64,000 nt of DNA from Anaerolineae bacterium (GCA_019637615.1 JAHBVJ010000022.1:1-64000), one strand, 5' to 3'. Positions 18,464-27,417 are shown, counted from the first letter of the stretch. Translations and numbers: made by a program. Notes: a model not told the origin generated them from the sequence alone.

Positions 18464-20425
18464 ATGACCCAATTACCAGCGACGACTACCAACGCGGCAG
18501 CAACATCGTCAGCCGCGCCTAATTCACCTGTCCCTTCGTTCCTTCAGCAGGAAAAGCTAGAGCCGATCCTCGTCGTCATCACCGCCGTCGCCATCGCCGC
18601 CAGCATCATCGCCGGACGTGTGAACGCGCCCGCTGCGTTAATCCTCGTCATCGACATCATTTCGTATGTGGCGGGCGGTTGGTTCGGCTTGCAAGAGGGC
18701 GTCAAAAGCCTGTTAGAGCGTGAGATTAACGTTGACCTGTTGATGGTGCTGGCAGCAGCGGGCGCGGCCGTCGTGAACCAGTGGCACGAAGGCGCGATCC
18801 TGCTGTTCCTGTTCTCGCTCAGTAACGTGCTGCAAGCCTACGCGATGGATCGCAGCCGCAACGCGATCAAGGCGCTGCTCAAACTACGCCCCAATCAAGC
18901 CACGCTGCGGCGCGGCGCGGAACTCGTGGTCGTGCCGATTGAGCAGTTGCAAATCGGGGATGTGGTCGTGATCCGTCCGGGCGAACGGTTGCCCATCGAT
19001 GGCGAGGTCAGCGACGGCAGCAGCATGGTCGATCAAGCGCCGATCACCGGCGAATCGATGCCCGTTAGCAAAGGGCGCGGCGACTCAGTCTTTGCGGGCA
19101 CGGTCAACCAGAACGGCAGCCTTGATATACGCGTTACGCGCCATGCCAACGACACCACCCTCTCGCGCATTATCAAGATGGTCGAAGAAGCACAGGGACA
19201 AAAAGCGCATACGCAGCGATTCTTGGACGAATTCGAGCAAAAATACGCGCTCGGCGTTATCGTCTTCATCATCCTGTTCATCTTCATCCCGCCGATGATT
19301 TCCTCGATCTCGTTCAGCGATAACTTCTACCGCGCGATGGTGCTGATGACGGTGCTGTCACCGTGCGCGCTGGTGATTTCGACGCCCGCCTCGATCCTGT
19401 CCGCCATCGCCAACGCGGCGCGGCGCGGCATCCTGTTCAAGGGTGGCGCATATTTAGAGCAAATGGCGACCATCAAGGCCATCGCCTTCGACAAAACAGG
19501 CACCATCACGACGGGCAAACCCGCCGTGACCGAACTCGTGCCCTACCAAGCCGCCAGCGCCGACAAGCTGATCGAGGTAGCGGCGGGCGTCGAGGCGCGT
19601 TCCGAACATCCCGTCGCGCAAGCCGTCTTGAAATATGCCAAAGCGCACAAAGCCTTCATTCAGGAGCCGGAAACCTTCGAATCCGTCCCCGGTCAGGGCG
19701 TGCGCGGCACGGTGGGCAAACGCACGATCCTTGCGGGTACCGAACGCCTGATGGAAGATGCTGGCCTGAGCGTCCCCGCCGATCTGCTGGCGGATCGCAC
19801 GCGCTTGGAGGGCGAGGGCAAAACCGTGCTGATCGTACATGACACCAGCGTCGGCTTCCTCGGCCTGATCGCGGTGGCGGATGAACTGCGCCCGAATGCG
19901 GCGGCGATCATCAAGGAATTACGGGCGGCGGGCATCGAGAAAATCGTGATCCTGACGGGCGATAACGAGCGCGTGGCGAACACCATCGCCAAAACCGTTG
20001 GCGCGGATGAGGTGCTGTCGAATCTGCTGCCAGAGCAAAAAGTCGATGCGGTGCGCGATCTGCAAACCAAATATGGCGCGGTGGCGATGGTGGGGGACGG
20101 CGTCAACGATGCGCCCGCGCTGGCGCTGGCAACCATCGGGATCGCGATGGGCGCGGCGGGTACTGATGTGGCGCTGGAAACCGCCGACGTGGTGCTGATG
20201 GCGGACGATCTCAGCAATATCGCCTACGCCATCAAGTTGAGTCATCACGCCCGCCGCGTGGTCTGGCAAAACATCATTTTCTCGCTCAGTGTGATCGCAA
20301 TCTTGGCGGTAAGCACATTTATTGCGCATCTCGCGCTGCCCTTCGGCGTCGTCGGGCATGAAGGCAGCACGCTGATCGTCGTTACCAATGGTCTGCGTTT
20401 GCTCACCTATCGGGGCGGAAAGTAA
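18464..20425 (+). CDS. P1B-type heavy-metal transporting ATPase (P1B-4-like)
   Basis: Metal-exporting P-type ATPase. After a low-complexity start of about 30 residues come membrane helices, the actuator loop with ITGESMPVSKG, the metal-site helix LSPCALVIS, the phosphorylation motif FDKTGTITTGKP, the ATP site around EARSEHPVAQA, and the hinge VGDGVNDAPAL. The SPC motif together with HEGSTLIVVTNGLRLL near the C-terminus marks subgroup P1B-4, associated with cobalt, iron or zinc. There is no N-terminal Cys-rich metal-binding domain. No metal regulator gene is adjacent. Confidence 0.9.
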   Translation: MTQLPATTTNAAATSSAAPNSPVPSFLQQEKLEPILVVITAVAIAASIIAGRVNAPAALILVIDIISYVAGGWFGLQEGVKSLLEREINVDLLMVLAAAGAAVVNQWHEGAILLFLFSLSNVLQAYAMDRSRNAIKALLKLRPNQATLRRGAELVVVPIEQLQIGDVVVIRPGERLPIDGEVSDGSSMVDQAPITGESMPVSKGRGDSVFAGTVNQNGSLDIRVTRHANDTTLSRIIKMVEEAQGQKAHTQRFLDEFEQKYALGVIVFIILFIFIPPMISSISFSDNFYRAMVLMTVLSPCALVISTPASILSAIANAARRGILFKGGAYLEQMATIKAIAFDKTGTITTGKPAVTELVPYQAASADKLIEVAAGVEARSEHPVAQAVLKYAKAHKAFIQEPETFESVPGQGVRGTVGKRTILAGTERLMEDAGLSVPADLLADRTRLEGEGKTVLIVHDTSVGFLGLIAVADELRPNAAAIIKELRAAGIEKIVILTGDNERVANTIAKTVGADEVLSNLLPEQKVDAVRDLQTKYGAVAMVGDGVNDAPALALATIGIAMGAAGTDVALETADVVLMADDLSNIAYAIKLSHHARRVVWQNIIFSLSVIAILAVSTFIAHLALPFGVVGHEGSTLIVVTNGLRLLTYRGGK

Positions 20426-20438
20426 GAGACACCAACCT

Positions 20439-21425
20439 ATGCCACATCGAGCTGCCGTCACCGCACAGGGGCAAGTAGAACTACAGACCTTTGATCCGCC
20501 GCCGCTGCAACCGCATGAGGTGTTGATCGAGACGACCGTAAGCTTGATCAGCCCCGGCACCGAGCGTGCCTTCTTCTTGGGCTTGCCTAACACCACACTG
20601 CCGTATCCGATCTTCCCCGGCTACAGCAATGTCGGACGGATCGTGAAATGTGGCACGGCGGTGACGACGCTGGCAGTCGGAGATCGTGTTGCCTCGCCTG
20701 CCGCCCACGCTTCACAAGTCGTAGTCACGGCAGAACGCTGCGTCCCGATCCCAGTGGCAGTGGGTGATGAGTCGGCAGTCTTCTTCAACTTGATTGCCAT
20801 CGCCATGCAAGGCATTCACAAAGCGCGGATCGAGTTGGGCGAAAGCGTCGCCGTCATCGGCGCAGGGCTGATCGGTCTGTTCGCGGTGCGCTTGGCGCAA
20901 CTTGCGGGCGGACTGCCGGTGATCAGCATCGATCAGAAGCCGGAACGCCTTGCGCTGGCGGCACAGCTTGGCGCGGATGTCACCCTGATTTCCGATGAGT
21001 CCATCACATCGGCGCTGTCGTCTGAACTTCAGACAGACGGCGCTACGGTGGTAATCGAGGCAACTGGCGCGACCGCACCCGTCTTGATGGCGTTTCAGCT
21101 TGCCAGACCCGGTGGACGTGTGATTTTGCTAGGCAGTGCGCGTGGCGAAGCGGATGGTGTAAATTTTTATCGCGATGTCCACCGCAAAGGGTTGACCATC
21201 ATCGGGGCGCATGAATACACGCGTCCCGCCCACCAATCGTATCCCGGCTGGTGGACACAGCTCGATGAACAGCACATCGCCCTCCACCTGCTGGCGAAAG
21301 GGCGGATGGATGTTTCGCCGCTGATCACGCACCGTTTCGCGTGGGAGCAGTTCCCGCAAGCCTACGAGATGCTGCGGGCTTGGAACAGCGGCGCGATGGG
21401 CATGGTGATCCGCTGGCAGCCGTAA
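20439..21425 (+). CDS. Zinc-type alcohol dehydrogenase-like (MDR) oxidoreductase
   Basis: A 328-residue MDR-superfamily protein. The N-terminal GroES-like part contains SLISPGTERAFF and YPIFPGYSNVGRIVKCG. The Rossmann part has SVAVIGAGLIGLFAVRLAQ and the acidic residue of SIDQKPERL. The usual catalytic Cys/His pattern of classical zinc alcohol dehydrogenases is not obvious, as in the SPGTERA subgroup that includes sugar and bacteriochlorophyllide dehydrogenase relatives. ATG 20439 is chosen because homology starts there; it lies 13 bp after the ATPase stop. Substrate unknown. Confidence 0.75.
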   Translation: MPHRAAVTAQGQVELQTFDPPPLQPHEVLIETTVSLISPGTERAFFLGLPNTTLPYPIFPGYSNVGRIVKCGTAVTTLAVGDRVASPAAHASQVVVTAERCVPIPVAVGDESAVFFNLIAIAMQGIHKARIELGESVAVIGAGLIGLFAVRLAQLAGGLPVISIDQKPERLALAAQLGADVTLISDESITSALSSELQTDGATVVIEATGATAPVLMAFQLARPGGRVILLGSARGEADGVNFYRDVHRKGLTIIGAHEYTRPAHQSYPGWWTQLDEQHIALHLLAKGRMDVSPLITHRFAWEQFPQAYEMLRAWNSGAMGMVIRWQP

Positions 21426-21542
21426 GTACACCCACTCCTCACCGCGTCTAAAATTCAGTTGCTAGACAAAACAGCCTATCCTAGTGTTTAATTGTCCGTA
21501 GAAACTATTCAAATCTCCATTTGATTATTTGAGGAACTGACC

Positions 21543-22733
21543 ATGAGTAGACGAGAAGCCGTGATCGTCGCCGCAGCCCGTACCGCTGTCGGCAAAGCCA
21601 AGAAGGGCACCACTGCCAACGAGCGTTCCGATGAGATGGCGGCGGCGGTCATCCGCGACCTAATTCGCCAGACCGAGGGCAAGCTCGATCCCGCCCTGAT
21701 CGATGATGTGGTGATCGGCTGCGCGATGCCCGAAGGCTCACAGGGGTTGAACACGGCACGCTTGATCACATTGCGGGCGGGGTTGCCGATCAACGTGCCC
21801 GCGCAGACGGTCAATCGATTCTGTGCCAGCGGCTTGCAGACCATCGCCAGCGCCGCGCAGAGCATCATCGCGGGCGACGCCGACATCATCATCGCGGGCG
21901 GCGCGGAGAGCATGAGTCTCGTGCCGATGACGGGCTTCCACATCAGCCCCAACCCGTACATGGCGGAGCACCAGCCAGAGGCCTACATCAGCATGGGCTT
22001 GACGGCGGAAAACGTGGCGGAGCGTTGGAACGTTAGCCGTGCCGATCAGGATCAATTCGCTTACGAAAGCCATCGGAAGGCCGCCGCTGCGCAGGACGTG
22101 GGCAAGTTCAAAGCCGAGATCGTGCCCATTGAAATCGAAGATGTCTCGATGGGTGAGGATGGTAAGGCGCATCGCAAAACTCTGGTGTTCGACACCGACG
22201 AGCATCTCCGCCGCGAAACCACCATCGAAGGGCTGGCGAAACTCAAGCCAGTCTTCAAAGAGGGCGGTACCGTGACCCCCGGCAATGCCTCGCCGCTCAG
22301 TGACGGCGCGGCGGCGCTGCTCGTGATGGAACTCAGCAAGGCGCAGGAACTCGGCTTCACGCCGATTGCGCGATTCGCAGGATTCGCTGTATCGGGCGTC
22401 GCGCCGGAGATCATGGGTATTGGCCCGGTGGAAGCCATCCCCAAACTACTCAAGCGGACTGGCCTCAAGCAAGAAGACATCGATCTGATCGAGCTAAACG
22501 AAGCCTTTGCTGCGCAAGCCCTCGCCGTGATCCGCACGCTGGAACTCGATCAGAGCAAGGTCAACGTCAACGGTGGCGCAATCGCGCTGGGGCATCCCCT
22601 CGGCTGCACTGGTTCCAAGCTGTCGGTGCAGTTGATCAACGAATTCAAACGCCGTCCGGCGCGCTACGGCATCGTGACCATGTGTATCGGCGGTGGTCAG
22701 GGTGCGGCTGGCCTGTTCGAGAATTTGAACTGA
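21543..22733 (+). CDS. Acetyl-CoA C-acyltransferase (thiolase)
   Basis: A 396-residue type II thiolase that condenses or cleaves acyl-CoA. The nucleophilic Cys is in NRFCASGLQTI. The HEAF-equivalent Asn/Glu is in LIELNEAFAAQALAV. The His region is GGAIALGHPLGCTGSKL and the second Cys is in MCIGGGQGAAGLFE, so all catalytic residues are present. The ATG is preceded by GAGG. No other beta-oxidation gene is adjacent. The last 135 bases of this gene, plus 46 bases beyond the stop, occur again as a direct repeat downstream of the toxin-antitoxin pair. Confidence 0.92.
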   Translation: MSRREAVIVAAARTAVGKAKKGTTANERSDEMAAAVIRDLIRQTEGKLDPALIDDVVIGCAMPEGSQGLNTARLITLRAGLPINVPAQTVNRFCASGLQTIASAAQSIIAGDADIIIAGGAESMSLVPMTGFHISPNPYMAEHQPEAYISMGLTAENVAERWNVSRADQDQFAYESHRKAAAAQDVGKFKAEIVPIEIEDVSMGEDGKAHRKTLVFDTDEHLRRETTIEGLAKLKPVFKEGGTVTPGNASPLSDGAAALLVMELSKAQELGFTPIARFAGFAVSGVAPEIMGIGPVEAIPKLLKRTGLKQEDIDLIELNEAFAAQALAVIRTLELDQSKVNVNGGAIALGHPLGCTGSKLSVQLINEFKRRPARYGIVTMCIGGGQGAAGLFENLN

Positions 22734-22779
22734 CGGACTCCTCACGCGCATGATTTGGTCTAGCAACGGCAGATAGCGA
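22599..22779 (+). repeat. Direct repeat, left copy (thiolase 3' end)
   Basis: These 181 bases, covering the last 45 codons of the thiolase gene and 46 bases after it, recur at 23742-23922. A base-by-base comparison shows three differences, at 22604, 22737 and 22746. The repeats bracket the toxin-antitoxin genes. Confidence 0.95.
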
Positions 22780-22799
22780 ATGGCTGTCTGCCTTGCTAG
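22760..22799 (+). terminator. Thiolase terminator hairpin, left version
   Basis: The left arm CTAGCAACGGCAGATAGC (22760-22777) pairs imperfectly with GCTGTCTGCCTTGCTAG (22783-22799). The direct repeat ends inside the loop, so the right arm is not part of the repeat. Confidence 0.6.
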
Positions 22800-22863
22800 G
22801 CACCTTCGCTACTCAATCTCCGGCTTTCTAATAACGCTATAATTGAGCATCAGGAGAATAGCA

Positions 22864-23325
22864 ATGGCAAACTTGGTTATCAATGAGCAGTTGCTTGCGC
22901 GGCTACAACAGCTTGCAGCACGCCAAAACCGCCCGATTGAGGCGATCCTTGACGAGATGTTGACACAATTCGAGGATGATCCGCCGCTAAAAAGCCGTAC
23001 TGCTTACATGGCAAAGCTTTATGCTTATGCACGTGCCTATTGGCAGCGCGTCAATGATACTGAACGGCTCTTGCTGACCGATGAGCAGCTTGATGAGCAG
23101 TTCTGGTGTATCGATCCTGAAGGTATCCCACGCTTGAAATCGGATCGGGACGAGTTTCACCTCCCTGATAACAGTGCATACACCTTGCTGGAAACTATCT
23201 GGCAGGACAACCCTGCCGGAGAGACTGAAGAGCCAATCAATTATCGCGACATTCTGAACAAAGATTTTCCCGCTTACTTAATACATCGAATGCAAGGAAA
23301 TAATGCTCAATCCAATACTGATTGA
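22864..23325 (+). CDS. Putative antitoxin of a PIN-domain toxin-antitoxin pair
   Basis: A 153-residue protein starting at ATG 22864, with AGGAG eight bases upstream. Its first 40 residues (MANLVINEQLLARLQQLAARQ, PIEAILDEMLTQF) look like a ribbon-helix-helix-style antitoxin N-terminus: one basic/hydrophobic strand then two helices. The remainder is acidic and not recognised; it may bind the toxin. The assignment rests mainly on position: the stop overlaps the PIN toxin start by 23 bases. At 153 residues it is long for a VapB. Confidence 0.6.
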   Translation: MANLVINEQLLARLQQLAARQNRPIEAILDEMLTQFEDDPPLKSRTAYMAKLYAYARAYWQRVNDTERLLLTDEQLDEQFWCIDPEGIPRLKSDRDEFHLPDNSAYTLLETIWQDNPAGETEEPINYRDILNKDFPAYLIHRMQGNNAQSNTD

Positions 23326-23722
23326 CAGTAGTTTCCTTTATGAACTGCATAACCCAAAGACTTTTTTTCGTACGCAGGTGGCTCAGTTTGTTCAAGTGGA
23401 AAAACGCCCACGAATCGTGCCTGATGTAGTTCTGACGGAAGGCGCTTACCTCATTCGACAACGGATCGGACAACATGCTGTGATTCGATTCCTGACCACC
23501 GTCGATATCTTGGGATTCCAATTTGAACCAGTTACAGGCTCAGACCTCAAGCGGGCGGGCCAAATCATGAATCACTATCGAGATGCTGACTTTGATTTCG
23601 TAGACTGCTGCATCATGGCGATTTCTGAGAGATTGAACATCACTACGGTCTATACGCTTGACCGCCGTGACTTCGCTATGTTCCGTCCGACACATTGTGA
23701 GTATCTAGAATTATTGCCATAA
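23303..23722 (+). CDS. PIN-domain ribonuclease toxin (VapC-like)
   Basis: A 139-residue PIN domain. The acidic metal-binding residues are in place: Asp8 in ILIDSSFLYEL, Glu46 in VVLTEGAYL, Asp98/Asp101 in DADFDFVDCC, and Asp120 in YTLDRRDF. VapC-type toxins cut tRNA or rRNA, and the target here cannot be told. It starts 23 bases inside the upstream gene, a typical translational coupling for toxin-antitoxin pairs. Base composition is lower in GC than the thiolase on the left, consistent with arrival as a cassette. Confidence 0.8.
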   Translation: MLNPILIDSSFLYELHNPKTFFRTQVAQFVQVEKRPRIVPDVVLTEGAYLIRQRIGQHAVIRFLTTVDILGFQFEPVTGSDLKRAGQIMNHYRDADFDFVDCCIMAISERLNITTVYTLDRRDFAMFRPTHCEYLELLP

Positions 23723-23741
23723 GACATCATGACTTCATCCG

Positions 23742-23876
23742 CTCGGTTGCACTGGTTCCAAGCTGTCGGTGCAGTTGATCAACGAATTCAAACGCCGTCC
23801 GGCGCGCTACGGCATCGTGACCATGTGTATCGGCGGTGGTCAGGGTGCGGCTGGCCTGTTCGAGAATTTGAACTGA
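23742..23876 (+). pseudogene. Thiolase 3' fragment (45 codons)
   Basis: This stretch encodes the last 45 codons of the thiolase, in an open frame ending in the same stop, but has no start or 5' part. It is the coding portion of the right direct repeat. Confidence 0.85.
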
Positions 23877-23922
23877 CGGTCTCCTCACACGCATGATTTG
23901 GTCTAGCAACGGCAGATAGCGA
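23742..23922 (+). repeat. Direct repeat, right copy
   Basis: Second copy of the 181-base repeat, with an offset of 1143 bases from the left copy. It ends inside the loop of the hairpin at 23903-23939, the same place as in the left copy. Confidence 0.95.
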
Positions 23923-23939
23923 GTATTATCTGCCGCTAG
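23903..23939. terminator. Terminator hairpin, right version
   Basis: The left arm, shared with the repeat, pairs with TATCTGCCGCTAG (23927-23939). It uses a different right arm from the left copy but still forms a stem. It lies between convergent genes (the toxin and the dioxygenase fusion). Confidence 0.6.
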
Positions 23940-23970
23940 ACCTTAATCCTCACCCCACCGCGAGATCATT

Positions 23971-26900
23971 CTAGTGATCCGTGACCGCGTTCGCTGCTTC
24001 CTGCAACCGCATATAGAATTCCTCTAGCACGTTGGGGATCGTTTGCAGCGCCGCCACCAGCCGATTTCCGCCCTGCCGAATCGTTTGCCGCTCCAACGCC
24101 TCGAACACCATCACCCCTTCTCGCAGTGCCATCTTCAACGCGCGGATTACGTGCCGATCTTCGTTTTCCAGCAAGTCGCACATCGCGCCATATGTGCGCA
24201 CGAACTCGTCATGGGTCGCTGTCAGTCTTCCGGCATCCCCTTGTAGGCGTTCCCGCATCCTACGAGCCAAATCGCGCGCAATTGCCGCCGCCTCGCTGCC
24301 CTGAATCGCCGTCAGCGCTTGCTGCATCCATCGCGCGTCGAGGTGCTGCCAGCCGAGCAAGCCTATCGTCAGTGACCACAGTGTCGGCAGTGGCGACCCT
24401 AGCACATGATCTAGATAACCCGTCACCAACCGCTCATGTACCAGACCGAGTTGCTCGATCTTGCTTGGCGTCAGCAACACGCGATCAGGCCGCTCGATGT
24501 CCGTGAACGCCTCGTGCCGCACGCGGAAGTCATTCAGCACTGCATTCTCGATCTCCGTCACCATGAACAGCAGATCGACCCATGCGTAATAGGCGTCGCG
24601 CAAGGTAATCACGCGCAACCCTTGCTCGGACAGCGCGACGCCCCATTCCTGACCGAAATCCGGCATCCGCAGCACGCCCAGCTCATACATGCCGAGCATG
24701 GCATCCACCTCCGAATTGGTGTGGTGTTCGATCTTCTGATAAGCGTTAGTGGCGTCCAGCCCCGAATACGACTGGATGATCTTGGCTCCGCCGGGGTGAA
24801 TATGATTGAACGTGTTCACGTCGTACACACGCCCGCTCACGATGATCCAGTAGCCGTGCTCATCATCGTTGTGCAGCGCCACCTCGGAGATGGTGTACTG
24901 CGGCTTGTGGGTGTCGAGGTGTGTGCCGCTGTACGTCGTGAAGATTTCCAGCATCAAGCGGTCTTGCCCGATCAGCCGATACAGCGTATTACGGGCGATC
25001 TCGTCGCGTTCTTCAAGTGTGCCCGCTTCGGCGTAGCGCGCGATGATCACCTTGATCGTCTCTAGCACCGTATTGGCGAACGACGTGCGCCCGCACAGAT
25101 ACAGCGTCGCACCTTGCCCACCGTCTTCCTCAGCGCGTAGCATCTCCCAAAGCAACCGTGCGTTGTCGTCCTTCAACATTTCCTTGTCAATGTGTCGGCG
25201 CTGCCCTTCTCTGATTCCGAACTGCCCCGCCGTCGGATCGAACGCTGTTTCTACGTCCGCCCGCGAAAAGGCCATCCGCACGTGGAGCTTGCCCGCTGCC
25301 ACGTAGGGTGCGAATTCGTCCTGATAGTAGAATTCTTCGGGGGAGCGCGTGCCGAAAAACAGCCATGTCGCGCCTGCCGCTGGCGTCCGCATCCGCGCCT
25401 CGATCAGCCCGCGCATGGGCGAGATGCCCGTCCCGCCCGCGAACATCACGATAGGGTTGGTGGCGTCCTGTGGCAAACTGAAGCGTGCCGGATGCACCAC
25501 CTTGATCGAGACACGTCCCTGTGCTGTCTCGCCCGCCGCGATCCGCGCCAGAAAGCTCGATCCCGTGCCTTGCCGCTCTGTTGCTTGCGTTGTATCGCTG
25601 TCTTGCGTGCTGTACCGCAGTTCGCCCACCGTCAGGCTCAATTCGTCATTACCTTCGTCCATGATCGAGGAGATCGAATACAGCCGCCAGCGCTCCGGCA
25701 TGATGATCCGGCAGATATGCTCGTGGTCGCCGGGGATGGCCTTCCACAGCCGCTTGGTGTTGTAGCCCGCCTCCGCCAGCAAGTTGAGCAGATCCCACAC
25801 TTCCCACTGATCCTCCGCCCACGTATCGAGGATGCGCTGCACGCGGGCATTGCTGGTCAGCGCGTACAATGCCAGCGCCACCTGCCGATCCACCGGACGG
25901 ATGCGTGCGAACCGCAGCAGCGTGCGCAGTGGCAGTTCAGCGGCCTCCTGATAGCCGTCGCGCAGGTTCACATGCCAGCGCCACGCGGCGTTAAGCTGGA
26001 TCATCTCGTCGCCCGTTGCGTGCAGCGCCGCCAGCGTCTTGTCGATCAGCTCGGCGCTGTTTTCCGGCAGCACGCCGCAGCGGTCGCCCGCCTGATAGCG
26101 GATGCCCGTGTCCGCGATGTCGAATACCACTTGCCGCACGATCTGTCCGGCGTGATCCGCGATGGTCTTCACACGCTTAACGGGTACCATATGCGTCGTC
26201 TGCGGGTACAGCCCGTAGCGCTCTAGCCGCGAATGGTCGAGTTCCACCGCCAGCCGATCCCACACCCGTTCGCTGTACGAGCCAGCCATCCCGCCGAGCG
26301 TTTTCACGCGTCCCGCTTTGAAGGACAGATCGAGGAATCCGTAAGCCTTCAAGCGATGACGACTCAGGAGGCCGCTCTCGCCCGCGTAAGTATCGCGTGC
26401 CTCATCGAAAATCCCCTTCAGCGTGCGGTGTCCTTTTTGCATCACGTAATCGGGCACGGAAACCTGTTCCAGCGCCGTCAGCCACTCGCGCCAGTGCTTC
26501 GGGAAGAACAGCCGCGTCCGGTCGGTCTCATGTCCGACGGTTGTCTGATAGCGCTTCCGCCCGAAGAAAATGTCCATCGACGTGAACGACGGGATCGCCG
26601 TGCCGCTCGGCCCCGGTGGCGCATTTTGCGTTTGGAACGGCGACGCGAATAAAGCCGCCGTCTTGCCCCACACCACCGGATTGATGTACGTCTCGCTGTA
26701 CGGGTTCGGGTTCACCTTTTGCAGCGACACATACGTCAGGTACTTGGTCGCCTCGCTGATCTGGATCAGCGCTTCCATCAGCATGTCCGGCTCATCATGC
26801 AGCACGGCCTCTTGCGCGGTCAACATGGCTTCCAGTAGCGGCGAGAACAGATACAACATCTCAATCGGCGTCATCTGGAAGCGGCGCTCATCCTCATTCC

Positions 26901-27417
26901 CGATCAGCGGGATCGCCATCCGCAAATTCTCGACCACGAAGGGCTGCGCCAGCGTGGGGTCGATCAACTGCCAATTGTGCGTATTCAGGTCGATGAACGA
27001 CAAATGTGGCGCAGGTCGCTCCAAGCGCTGCGAAATCTGTTCCCACGGGCGCTGTATCTGCGGCGGGATTCCCCGTTCGGGCGGTTCCGGCTCACAGTAC
27101 CAGTACAGGTGCGCCAAAATGCTGAACAACGACGACGCCCGCAGCAAATCCACGTCCGGCAAGTCCTCCGCCAGCGCGCTCAACATCGGCATCTCGTCCA
27201 GCGTCCTGCGCACGGCGTAGGTACGGAACAGGTGCGGGATCGCGTTCGCCACCTGATCCCACGCGCGGTGGCTGATGGGCAGCGTCATCGCGGGCTGCTG
27301 GCGTGGCAAAAACCCGTGTGTATACGACAACGAACCGAGGTTTTCATGTCCCAACCGCTCATTCGTGGCGATGGCCTCTTCGATCACCTGTCTTGCGGGA
27401 ACAGCCTTCATCTTCAT
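23971..27417 (-). CDS. Indoleamine 2,3-dioxygenase-like / P450-reductase-like / cytochrome b5 fusion protein
   Basis: Residues are numbered from ATG 27417; an upstream TTG at 27426 is possible but less well spaced. Residues about 30-395 resemble indoleamine 2,3-dioxygenase: HGFLPRQQPAMTLP, LAHLYWYCEPEPP, GPSGTAIPSFTSMDIFFG, then FPKHWREWLTALEQ. RHRLKAYGFL places His354 where the proximal haem His lies in human IDO1. Residues about 405-640 look like the FAD and connecting domain of cytochrome P450 reductase, with RLYSISS at 578-584. The NAD(P) domain follows, with FAGGTGISPMRG from 659 and YLCGR. Residues about 840-917 are cytochrome b5, with HPGG at 874-877 and a second His pair at 898-899. 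Residues 920-1148 are helical and unassigned. No FMN flavodoxin domain is seen. Expected role: NAD(P)H-driven haem dioxygenase on tryptophan or another indole. Confidence 0.82.
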   Translation of the reverse strand: MKMKAVPARQVIEEAIATNERLGHENLGSLSYTHGFLPRQQPAMTLPISHRAWDQVANAIPHLFRTYAVRRTLDEMPMLSALAEDLPDVDLLRASSLFSILAHLYWYCEPEPPERGIPPQIQRPWEQISQRLERPAPHLSFIDLNTHNWQLIDPTLAQPFVVENLRMAIPLIGNEDERRFQMTPIEMLYLFSPLLEAMLTAQEAVLHDEPDMLMEALIQISEATKYLTYVSLQKVNPNPYSETYINPVVWGKTAALFASPFQTQNAPPGPSGTAIPSFTSMDIFFGRKRYQTTVGHETDRTRLFFPKHWREWLTALEQVSVPDYVMQKGHRTLKGIFDEARDTYAGESGLLSRHRLKAYGFLDLSFKAGRVKTLGGMAGSYSERVWDRLAVELDHSRLERYGLYPQTTHMVPVKRVKTIADHAGQIVRQVVFDIADTGIRYQAGDRCGVLPENSAELIDKTLAALHATGDEMIQLNAAWRWHVNLRDGYQEAAELPLRTLLRFARIRPVDRQVALALYALTSNARVQRILDTWAEDQWEVWDLLNLLAEAGYNTKRLWKAIPGDHEHICRIIMPERWRLYSISSIMDEGNDELSLTVGELRYSTQDSDTTQATERQGTGSSFLARIAAGETAQGRVSIKVVHPARFSLPQDATNPIVMFAGGTGISPMRGLIEARMRTPAAGATWLFFGTRSPEEFYYQDEFAPYVAAGKLHVRMAFSRADVETAFDPTAGQFGIREGQRRHIDKEMLKDDNARLLWEMLRAEEDGGQGATLYLCGRTSFANTVLETIKVIIARYAEAGTLEERDEIARNTLYRLIGQDRLMLEIFTTYSGTHLDTHKPQYTISEVALHNDDEHGYWIIVSGRVYDVNTFNHIHPGGAKIIQSYSGLDATNAYQKIEHHTNSEVDAMLGMYELGVLRMPDFGQEWGVALSEQGLRVITLRDAYYAWVDLLFMVTEIENAVLNDFRVRHEAFTDIERPDRVLLTPSKIEQLGLVHERLVTGYLDHVLGSPLPTLWSLTIGLLGWQHLDARWMQQALTAIQGSEAAAIARDLARRMRERLQGDAGRLTATHDEFVRTYGAMCDLLENEDRHVIRALKMALREGVMVFEALERQTIRQGGNRLVAALQTIPNVLEEFYMRLQEAANAVTDH

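Noticed and set aside
22760..22799. Possible attachment core or integron-like recombination site at the hairpin
   Set aside because: No integrase gene or second core element is present; kept as a terminator and discussed only as a boundary observation.
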